Part shown: piece by piece, positions 44,582-51,557 of the stretch
Position numbering within the stretch: the stretch's first letter is position 1
How the letters are laid out: each line of letters starts with the position of its first letter
Source of the DNA: Thiodiazotropha sp040793985
Lineage (GTDB): Bacteria; Pseudomonadota; Gammaproteobacteria; Chromatiales; Chromatiaceae
DNA length: 64,000 nucleotides
Direction of reading: 5' to 3'
Assembly: GCA_040793985.1 (NCBI GenBank)
Contig: JBFNJI010000006.1
Location: 124,001-188,000, forward strand
Made by a program: the position numbers and the translations under genes
The notes under the pieces: generated by a model
Database searches by the model: none
The model's input: only the letters and a program-made list of their open reading frames with translations
What the model was told of the DNA's origin: nothing

Positions 44582-45313
44582 TCAGGGTTGGGAAGCGTGT
44601 CCTGCCATTGCCCCTTGCCGGCAATCATAAGCACAATTGAAGGCCTTTTGCGCCAGTGGAAACTGGGCAAGGCGCAATTTCAAATAGGCGTACAACTCAC
44701 CCAACCAGGGCGGCCCATCCTCGGTCGTTGAAACCGCCTTGCGACGCAAATCATAGGGGGCGATCAATACCGCAGACTGATCCAAACCCACCTTAGCAAC
44801 CAGGTAGAAAAGCTCCTCGATGTATCGATTGCCAATCGCCAGGCAACCCGCCGACCAGGCACTGCCGTGAATGAAGATATTTGATCCGGGGGCTGTTCTG
44901 CCCTCCCTGGTCGCGTTGAGCCAGTCGAAACCGTTGGGATAGTTGAGTTTCATCGACAGGTGAAAATGGCTGTTGGGATTGAGATCCACGATGCGATAGA
45001 AACCCTCGGGGACCTGTTTGTCCCCTTCACGCAACTTTGGTCCCAGGCCTCCGCTGGCCGCGAAAATGGCGTAGTCGTGAACGAAACGCCATTGATCGTT
45101 TTGATAAGCCCACAGCTCGAGCCGGCGATTCTCTTTCAGTGCCACCAACTGTATCCGCTGTGGTGGGTAATCCACCGCGACATGCTCGAAACGGGTCTTC
45201 AACCGCTGCTCCACAATAGGACCGAGGTGACTCAGTACCGCTTCGAGTTCCGGGTTCTGCGCGGCCCAGGCAGTATTCAATACCATCCCAAACAGCAACA
45301 GGAGATGTTTCAT
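44582..45313 (-). CDS. L,D-transpeptidase (YkuD family, YafK-like)
   Basis: 243 residues: signal peptide (1-18), YkuD catalytic motif IHGSAWSAGCLAIG (His149, Cys157), preceded by KQVPEGFYRIVDLNPNSHF typical of the YafK subgroup. The enzyme forms or cuts 3-3 or lipoprotein linkages at the peptidoglycan; YafK (DpaA) detaches Braun lipoprotein. Here it is the last gene of the sortase operon: its ATG overlaps the stop of the amidotransferase gene by four bases (ATGA). A cysteine transpeptidase next to a sortase suggests joint envelope work, but this is inference. Confidence 0.85.
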   Translation of the reverse strand: MKHLLLLFGMVLNTAWAAQNPELEAVLSHLGPIVEQRLKTRFEHVAVDYPPQRIQLVALKENRRLELWAYQNDQWRFVHDYAIFAASGGLGPKLREGDKQVPEGFYRIVDLNPNSHFHLSMKLNYPNGFDWLNATREGRTAPGSNIFIHGSAWSAGCLAIGNRYIEELFYLVAKVGLDQSAVLIAPYDLRRKAVSTTEDGPPWLGELYAYLKLRLAQFPLAQKAFNCAYDCRQGAMAGHASQP

Positions 45314-46029
45314 ATCCCTCCCTGTCTGGCCAATACCCGCTGCACCCAGCTACCGTAGATGAGATCGGATATGCTGTGTAGGTCCTTGATCTGCCGATCG
45401 AGGGCGTTGAAGATAACCTGGGCCGATTGACTGCACGCCGAATCAAGCAACAGATCACTTCCATAGCGCTCAACCCAGTTCTCAACCATCTCCCGGGTCA
45501 TCTCGAGATGAAACTGCATACCGATGTGGTCACCCATGATAAAACCCTGCTGCTCGAAACAGTCGCTTCGCATCAGATGTCGGCCACCTGGCGGTAAAGT
45601 GTAGGTATCCGCATGCCAATGAAAGGCGGTAAACGTGTCGGGAACACCCTTAAGCCACCCCTGTTGATCAGCTTCAACCGACATGTTTACCGGATACCAA
45701 CCGATCTCCATGCCCTTGCCCCGGGTAATTTCACCTCCAAGGGCCTTGCTCATCAACTGGGCACCGAAGCAGATCCCCATCACCGGCAGATCGAGGTCAA
45801 TCGCCTTGCGGATCAACTCCAGTTCGCCTTCCATCCATGGCAGCTGGTCGTTGACGCTGACACCTGCCCCCATGAAGACCAGGGCGGAGACATCATCCGT
45901 GCGTTCTGGGATGGGATGATCCTCATCGATACAGACCATCTCCCAGGGAATGGATCGTGACTGCAGAAACTCGCCCAGATAGCCGGGATGCTGGCAGACC
46001 AAATGACGAAAAATTCGAATCGGCTTCAT
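45310..46029 (-). CDS. Class I glutamine amidotransferase-like protein
   Basis: 239 residues, GATase1 fold. Catalytic Cys87 in LPVMGICFGAQLMSKALGG (nucleophile elbow) and the His174-x-Glu176 pair in GMQFHLEMT. No synthetase domain, so it is a free-standing amidotransferase/peptidase-like protein of the GMP-synthase-like group. Substrate unknown. It starts 107 bases inside the sortase reading frame and ends four bases into the L,D-transpeptidase gene, so it is firmly part of the operon. A role in peptidoglycan amidation is possible but unproven. Confidence 0.8.
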   Translation of the reverse strand: MKPIRIFRHLVCQHPGYLGEFLQSRSIPWEMVCIDEDHPIPERTDDVSALVFMGAGVSVNDQLPWMEGELELIRKAIDLDLPVMGICFGAQLMSKALGGEITRGKGMEIGWYPVNMSVEADQQGWLKGVPDTFTAFHWHADTYTLPPGGRHLMRSDCFEQQGFIMGDHIGMQFHLEMTREMVENWVERYGSDLLLDSACSQSAQVIFNALDRQIKDLHSISDLIYGSWVQRVLARQGGI

Positions 46030-46675
46030 TCAGACCTGTAATTCTTTTATGGCTAGACTTGGATTCTAACCCGAATGACTCTCCCGGTTCAGCCTCGGCC
46101 CATACGACATAGCGTAGATCGCCACCCGGCATCACCGCCTCGAAAGGATAACAGGTCACCAGAACCAGGCCACGACCCTCACCCTCCGCCACGGCTTCCA
46201 ACCGATTCTGTCGCCGATCCACAATTGCGCTCGCGCTAACCCGATAGCTAAACCTACGCCCAGTCGGGGTGTCCAGCAACAGCCTGTCGCCAGACTGCAG
46301 ATCCTTGAGAAAACGGAAATGGGTATCTCTGTGCCCGGCGATGAGACTGCTTCCAGAGCCGCCTGGCGGTGAGGTCCACATCGCCCAACCAGGCGCAAAG
46401 GCCAGGGTCCGCCCGCTAACACCCGCAAGAATATAACGCTTTATCCCCAACCTAGGCACCTCAATGCGGGCCACGGGCCAGGTATCTGCCCAGGGCCAGG
46501 GCCGGATCCTCTCATCCGGGGATTCTGTGACCCCCCATGCAGTCGCGATCAGACCCTCCGCAAGCCAGGCTTTGGCCAGGATCCAGATCCCGTCGGCGAG
46601 GAGACAGCAGGCAGCGACAAGCAGCACCGATGTGAGTTTGAACAGACGCCCGGAAGCTGCCTTCGACATCACCAT
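45923..46675 (-). CDS. Class GN sortase
   Basis: 250 residues. One N-terminal transmembrane helix (about 15-35) and a sortase barrel with catalytic His115 (LIAGHRDTHF), Cys175 (VLVTCYPF) and Arg188 (DLRYVVWAEAE). This is the Gram-negative, marine-type dedicated sortase (class GN). Its ATG overlaps the stop of the target gene by seven bases. The barrel ends near residue 196; the remaining 54 residues are extra, unusual for the family, and overlap the start of the amidotransferase gene. They may be a read-through extension. Confidence 0.9.
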   Translation of the reverse strand: MVMSKAASGRLFKLTSVLLVAACCLLADGIWILAKAWLAEGLIATAWGVTESPDERIRPWPWADTWPVARIEVPRLGIKRYILAGVSGRTLAFAPGWAMWTSPPGGSGSSLIAGHRDTHFRFLKDLQSGDRLLLDTPTGRRFSYRVSASAIVDRRQNRLEAVAEGEGRGLVLVTCYPFEAVMPGGDLRYVVWAEAEPGESFGLESKSSHKRITGLNEADSNFSSFGLPASRLSGRVSAVTIHSLGDGLYR

Positions 46676-48834
46676 TTGAGCACCCCTGCAGCGGCGCGCT
46701 CGTTACGCCCCAGCCGGACAAGGCCCAGGCAGACAAGTAACAGCACTCCACCAAGCAGCAGCATCAACGGGGCTCGTGATGCGGTTTGCGGCAACTCACC
46801 GAATACCGCTCCGGCATGCCACCCGGCAGGGAGATTGACCGGCATCAAACCCCCTTCCAGGTGCTCTCCTTGGGGTCGGCTGCTACGCCTCTCCACCGCA
46901 ACCAGACTGGTATAGGGGGAGATAAGCTGATGCTTCAGTGCCAGGTCGACCACCGCCTGGCGTTTAGCATCCGCAGCGATTTCATCGGCAGGCAGTGCCA
47001 GCAGACCCGCTATTCGCCGCCTCGCCCAGAGTGCGTGCAGTCCTGTCTCCTCCCCGCTGGACGCCAGATCGAGGACCTGATGCCATGAATCCTTGCCCCG
47101 ACTGCCTTCGAGTACCAAACTCCCCCTGAGCCGTCTCCCCCTGATGGAGATCATCAGCGGTTCACCCCGGTAGAGATCCGGGAGGCGTTGCGGCTCAATC
47201 TCGATATCGCCGGGACCCTGCCAGGCGATATCGATATGCGTCATCGCGGGGTGTTCGAGTTTCTCAAACAGGGTCTGCATACGCTCCGCGACTTCATTCA
47301 AATCACCGATGTAGCTGAAACTGCCCCGTCCATACTCCGCAGCACGCTGCATGAACAGCGAATTCGGTGCCGATCCGATGCCGATGGTAAAGAGCCGGCT
47401 CTCACCCAGCCTTCTGCGGATCAGCTCGAACAGCGCCTTTTCGTTACCGACGCTGCCATCCGTGAGAAACACTACCTGGCGCAGTCGCCCTGCTTCATCT
47501 CGGTCCCGCAGCGCCATCTCGAGGGCCGGAAGCATCTCCGTGCCCCCCTCCGCCTGCAGTCTGTCGATAAACCGCAGCGCCCGCCGCAGATTCTCCCTGT
47601 TGGCCGGCAGAGGCGATGAGAAGAGTGAGCGGCTGTGGCTATTGAAACCGATAAGATTGAATCGATCGCTGTTTTTCAGGCGTCCTATTGCCAGTCTCAA
47701 GGCAGCCTTGGCCTGATCCATCGACGGCCCATGCATAGAACCGGAGTGATCGATTACGAAGACCAGATCCCGCTGCAGCGGTTCTCCAAGCCGATCTCCT
47801 TCGGGAGGCATTATCATCACCAGCGCATATTCGTCACCCTGCCATTGGTCGGTGAAGTGCGCACTTCTCGGTGCAGAGCCGGGTTCCGGTTGCCAGCTCA
47901 AGAGAAAGTCCCGCTCCGCTGGCACTGCACCATCGACCAGACGCAGATTAACGACGCCCTGCTCATCCACGGTTTCCAACATCGGGTGGTAGTGGCTGTC
48001 GACACGCTGCAGCGGTATACCGGCGTTCAGCCTGATCCGGATCGAGAGCGGATTGATCTTGCCGTAGCTGGGATCCATGACCGGGGGCGTGATCTGACTC
48101 GCATCCATCACCTGATCCGTATCCGGCGCCCATCCGGCGAAAGCCCGCGTTGCGAGTCTCTCTGAGGCAAGCGGTTTCCCCGGAATGTAGCGCGGTGCGA
48201 CCACCAACGGCATCCGCAGTTCAAAGCGACCATTCCCGTAGTGAACCTGTTGCTGAAATTCAATGGCGATACGAATCTCTTCATACGGGGCGATGTTACC
48301 CAGGGAGACGGAAAAGATATTCTCTCGCTGCTGCTTCAGCAGACTGGCCTTACGCCCCTCATCCCTGGCCTTTGTGTAGATCCTCTGTGCCACTCTGCGC
48401 TCTTCGATCCGTCCCTCGATAAGACGCTCGCCTATCTGCATCCTGAGCCGTTCAACAGCGGACGATTCTGGCAGGGGAAACTGATAACTTCCCTCCATCC
48501 ATGATTGACTGGGGTTACGGAAGAGGTGTTCGACACGCACCCTGGCAAGCATGCCGTTGATATCGATCTGTAGATCGCTTTGCAACAGGGGTGCCTGCTG
48601 CAGCATTTGACCATCCAAGGCCTGCAATTGGAGTATCGCAGCCTCCTCCCTGAGGCCGTCCGCTGCAACGTTATTCCAACCAAACACGATTAGAATCAAC
48701 AGGATGCTACCTGAAAGGCCGGCAAATACAGTGGCCAGCAGGGAGAACACAAGATCCCGCAACAGGCATCTGTTGCCGAAACTCAGCCCCGATCCTGAAA
48801 TCTGCGGCGGACTAATGGCGCTCTTTTGTCGCAC
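46669..48834 (-). CDS. Sortase target protein (VIT-VWA, LPQTA anchor)
   Basis: About 721 residues from the GTG at 48834, which follows a strong GGGAGG site six bases upstream; the open frame continues to 48885 but lacks such a site. Order: N-terminal hydrophobic segment (signal/anchor), VIT domain (VRVEHLFRNPSQSWMEGSYQ), VWA domain with intact MIDAS (FVIDHSGSMHG, then TDGSVGNE), and a C-terminal sorting signal: LPQTA, a hydrophobic helix (LMLLLGGVLLLVCLGLV) and a basic tail (RLGRNER). It is the dedicated substrate of the sortase encoded next. It would be cut at LPQT-A and joined to an unknown acceptor. Confidence 0.9.
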   Translation of the reverse strand: MRQKSAISPPQISGSGLSFGNRCLLRDLVFSLLATVFAGLSGSILLILIVFGWNNVAADGLREEAAILQLQALDGQMLQQAPLLQSDLQIDINGMLARVRVEHLFRNPSQSWMEGSYQFPLPESSAVERLRMQIGERLIEGRIEERRVAQRIYTKARDEGRKASLLKQQRENIFSVSLGNIAPYEEIRIAIEFQQQVHYGNGRFELRMPLVVAPRYIPGKPLASERLATRAFAGWAPDTDQVMDASQITPPVMDPSYGKINPLSIRIRLNAGIPLQRVDSHYHPMLETVDEQGVVNLRLVDGAVPAERDFLLSWQPEPGSAPRSAHFTDQWQGDEYALVMIMPPEGDRLGEPLQRDLVFVIDHSGSMHGPSMDQAKAALRLAIGRLKNSDRFNLIGFNSHSRSLFSSPLPANRENLRRALRFIDRLQAEGGTEMLPALEMALRDRDEAGRLRQVVFLTDGSVGNEKALFELIRRRLGESRLFTIGIGSAPNSLFMQRAAEYGRGSFSYIGDLNEVAERMQTLFEKLEHPAMTHIDIAWQGPGDIEIEPQRLPDLYRGEPLMISIRGRRLRGSLVLEGSRGKDSWHQVLDLASSGEETGLHALWARRRIAGLLALPADEIAADAKRQAVVDLALKHQLISPYTSLVAVERRSSRPQGEHLEGGLMPVNLPAGWHAGAVFGELPQTASRAPLMLLLGGVLLLVCLGLVRLGRNERAAAGVLKW

Positions 48835-48973
48835 GATGCACCTCCCTGCAGACCTGCCGCTGCCGGCTTCGCCTCGCTGACCCACTACAGACCCAGCGGT
48901 AACTGTCGCGAGTCAGTCTCTCAGGGGAGCTGTAGACAAACTCCTCGCTCAGAGGCTGGCGGTAGAACTTCAC
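48812..48973 (-). CDS. Candidate 53-residue gene between pdsO and the sortase target
   Basis: A GTG start overlaps the TGA stop of pdsO (GTGA) and is preceded by AAAGGAGAGGAG, an unusually strong ribosome site. The frame reads MKFYRQPLSEEFVYSSPERL onward, becoming rich in Arg (SGSARRSRQRQVCREVHR), and stops within the start of the target gene. No family recognised. It may be a real small protein, a leader that couples translation of the target, or chance. Confidence 0.4.
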   Translation of the reverse strand: MKFYRQPLSEEFVYSSPERLTRDSYRWVCSGSARRSRQRQVCREVHRATKERH

Positions 48974-49662
48974 GACTCCTCTCCTTTCAGCAGAGAGAGC
49001 TGAACCATTCTGTCATAGGCCAAACCCTCCAGGTCCTGGATGGGATATCTCGCCTCTGCCTTGCCGATATAGTGGAGCTCCATTCGGGACGCAGGTAGTC
49101 CTGATTCGAGCAGCACTGCGGCCACTGCATCCGCCCGCCGCTTGCTGAGCATCTTGTTGTACGCATCACTGCCGCGCACATCCGCACCTGCACGGATTTC
49201 CAGCTTCAATTCCGGAAATGCCTGCAGCAGCAGCGCCAGGGCTTTAAGCTGCTCGCCGATTCCAGGTTCGATATCGGCACTGTCACTGCGAAACCCGAGA
49301 CAAAAAGTGTAACCCTGCTGCAAGGCCGCGATCCTGGCAGATGACTTGTCACGCTGTCGCTGAAAGAGCGCCTGATGCTCCGAGGCGGCCTGCTGTTCTC
49401 TCTGCTGCAACCGCTGGAGCGCCCCCAGTTCGGCATCCAACTCGCCCAGTTGCTGTTTCCGTGATTCCAGCTCACCAAGCATGGCACCACCACTCAATCC
49501 CACTACAATCCCTGGCGGTCCACCAACCAGACCACCCAACACTAGACCGACCATGGACCCGGTGAATACACCTTTTTCTACCTCTTGCTCCCCTTGATCC
49601 GCCTGTAAAACCGAGCCAAACAGGAGAGTTGAAATTGCCAATGCTACGACTGTCCGCTTCAT
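48970..49662 (-). CDS. pdsO: Sortase-associated OmpA-like protein PdsO
   Basis: 230 residues from the ATG at 49662 (KRTVVALAISTLLFGS signal peptide); the frame opens earlier but without sense. After the signal there is a glycine-rich hydrophobic hairpin (GSMVGLVLGGLVGGPPGIVVGL), then a coiled coil rich in Gln/Glu, and an OmpA-like domain at the C-terminus (FRSDSADIEPG; LKLEIRAGADVRGSDAYN; LSKRRADAVAAVLL). This is the layout of PdsO in the proteobacterial dedicated sortase system. The OmpA domain likely binds peptidoglycan. Confidence 0.85.
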   Translation of the reverse strand: MKRTVVALAISTLLFGSVLQADQGEQEVEKGVFTGSMVGLVLGGLVGGPPGIVVGLSGGAMLGELESRKQQLGELDAELGALQRLQQREQQAASEHQALFQRQRDKSSARIAALQQGYTFCLGFRSDSADIEPGIGEQLKALALLLQAFPELKLEIRAGADVRGSDAYNKMLSKRRADAVAAVLLESGLPASRMELHYIGKAEARYPIQDLEGLAYDRMVQLSLLKGEES

Positions 49663-49954
49663 CTGATATACCTCTTGATCTTGAACCAGCGTGCCATCCC
49701 TGGCGTAATGGATGACTCCTGTACAGCGCCGGTATCTGTTGTTACCGAGATCAATTTCAGCGCATAGAAATGGCATTAACGGCACTAAAGCGGGGCAGGA
49801 CGGGGGCAGAATATGGCGACAATCTGTCACTTCAGGTATAAGAATCCACTTCCTGGAAACTAATTCTTAAAAAATGGATACGATTTCGGCTAAAGTTACA
49901 GTTTAAGGATGCTATCAAGCCGTAGGTAACCGCAAGGAATCCCCAGTTATAAGA
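49663..49954. other. Divergent intergenic region between pdsO and the binding-protein gene
   Basis: About 290 bases holding promoters for two divergent transcripts, and a copy of the 17-base repeat at 49836-49852. An upstream open extension of the pdsO frame exists here but has no family sense. The plus-strand ATG at 49955 is preceded by an AAGGAA-like site. Confidence 0.35.
49836..49852. repeat. 17-base repeat, copy B
   Basis: Exact second copy of GTATAAGAATCCACTTC (first at 33934-33950), in an intergenic region, preceded by TCACTTCAG. Length is above chance expectation for 64 kb; origin unknown. Confidence 0.5.
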
Positions 49955-50374
49955 ATGAAAACCGCCTACTTCGCAATTGCTATCGGTTTATTGTTGTGTT
50001 TTAGCGAAGCGGCACAATCCATCGATCTCGTCATCAATCTTGATGTCCCCGAAAAGACACTTTCGCGCCATACCGCACGCTCGATCTTCAGTATGCGTAC
50101 GACTCAATGGCCTGATGGTAAGCCCATCCAGGTCTTCGTGATGGGTGATAAGAGCAAACTCCACAAGGAATTCAGTAAACAGCTGCTTGGACTCTTTCCC
50201 CATCAATTGCGGCGCGCCTGGAACCGAAAAATCTACTCCGGTATGGGACAGGCACCCGTAAAGGTTGAGTCCGAGTATGAAATGCGGGAACAAATTGCAA
50301 ACACTCCCGGTGCTATCGGTTATCTGTCTGAAGGTTTTACAAATGAGCATGTACGGAGGATCAGCATTGAATAG
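49955..50374 (+). CDS. Short phosphate-binding-like periplasmic protein
   Basis: 139 residues: signal peptide (1-22), then a single small PstS-like lobe (VINLDVPEKTLSRHTARSIF; WPDGKPIQVFVMGDK; ANTPGAIGYLSEG). The last motif is typical of the PBP-like domain. Short single-lobe proteins of this type occur beside porins and GGDEF proteins, where I assume a sensory role. Its stop lies eight bases inside the next gene, the outer-membrane protein, so translation is coupled. Confidence 0.7.
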   Translation: MKTAYFAIAIGLLLCFSEAAQSIDLVINLDVPEKTLSRHTARSIFSMRTTQWPDGKPIQVFVMGDKSKLHKEFSKQLLGLFPHQLRRAWNRKIYSGMGQAPVKVESEYEMREQIANTPGAIGYLSEGFTNEHVRRISIE

Positions 50375-51548
50375 CTGGCGTTGTATGACTTTTCTGGTTT
50401 TATTCCACCTCCCATGCGGTGGCGTGGCCACCGCTCATGCGGACGGATACAACGGCATGTTTCAGGTTCACGGGTTTCTTACCCAGGCCTATGTGAAGTC
50501 TACCGACAACCATTTTTTCGGCGACAGCGAAGACGGCAGCTTCGATTTTCGCGAATTGGGGATTAATGCCTCCTACCGCTTTTCACCCCGGATATTGGCC
50601 TCTGCGCAACTGCTCTCTCGAAGTGCGGGTGAGATGTATGATGGCTCACCCGATCTGGATTTCGCGCAACTGGATTACACCATCCACACGAATGAAAACG
50701 ATCGTATCGGCTTGATTGTCGGTCGCAGTAAAAACAGCTTTGGCTTCTACAATGATACCCGGGATGTGGCGGCAACCCGACCAGGTATTTTCATGCCCCA
50801 GGCCATCTACTGGGATCGCGTGCGCAATATGGTGCTCTCCAGTGACGGCGGGCAACTCCATGTTGAACGGCAACATGACAACCATCTATTTGAATTACGT
50901 TTAATCGGAGGGAAAACCCCCATCGATGAAAATGTCGAGAACTCCTATCTGAATCCACTCTTTAATCCTAGAATGGATCAAGATGGCATCACCCTGGGAG
51001 GCAGGCTTCTCTACGAGTGGGACGGCGGCCGGTTCAGACTGGCCTTCAGCGGCGCCTCCCTGACCCTGGATGCGCGTACAAGCCTGTTCCCCCCCGGAGA
51101 GATCGAGATCGATTATCGTGTATTATCGGCACAATATAACGAAGGTCGATGGAGCCTGACCCTGGAGTATATGGATCAACCCATAGATTACATCGGATTC
51201 AGCGATCAACTCGACATTGCCGATACCACCGTGGACGGTATCTACCTTCAAGGGAACTATCGCCTGCACGAGGATTGGGAAATATTCGCCCGTTACGAAG
51301 AGAGCCACTATGACAAGAATGACAGAGACGGTAGCCAGAGCAGCGCCAAACTCGGCCCGCCCGCACATTCATTCTTCAGTGAATTATGGACCATGGGTAT
51401 CCTCTGGGAGCCGACCGAGCAGCTGATGTTGCGCGCAGAATTCAGCCAAATCGATGGCACCATATTCCTTTCCAATCTGGAAAATGACCCGGGTGGTAGT
51501 GAACGGAAGTGGAACCTGTTTTCTCTGCTTGTCTCCTACAGTTTCTGA
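50367..51548 (+). CDS. Outer-membrane beta-barrel (porin-like)
   Basis: About 393 residues. The likely start is the TTG at 50367, with GGAGG nine bases upstream, inside the end of the preceding gene (a longer open frame is out of context). Signal peptide ends near ATAHA. The mature part is amphipathic beta strands with aromatic girdles: FQVHGFLTQAYVKS, GGRLLYEWDGGRFRLAFSG, GIYLQGNYRLHEDWEIFARY, and a C-terminal Phe (LLVSYSF). No porin subtype recognised; it could be an anion porin, as suggested by the binding protein before it. Confidence 0.75.
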   Translation: MNSWRCMTFLVLFHLPCGGVATAHADGYNGMFQVHGFLTQAYVKSTDNHFFGDSEDGSFDFRELGINASYRFSPRILASAQLLSRSAGEMYDGSPDLDFAQLDYTIHTNENDRIGLIVGRSKNSFGFYNDTRDVAATRPGIFMPQAIYWDRVRNMVLSSDGGQLHVERQHDNHLFELRLIGGKTPIDENVENSYLNPLFNPRMDQDGITLGGRLLYEWDGGRFRLAFSGASLTLDARTSLFPPGEIEIDYRVLSAQYNEGRWSLTLEYMDQPIDYIGFSDQLDIADTTVDGIYLQGNYRLHEDWEIFARYEESHYDKNDRDGSQSSAKLGPPAHSFFSELWTMGILWEPTEQLMLRAEFSQIDGTIFLSNLENDPGGSERKWNLFSLLVSYSF

Positions 51549-51557
51549 GCCTTAGAC

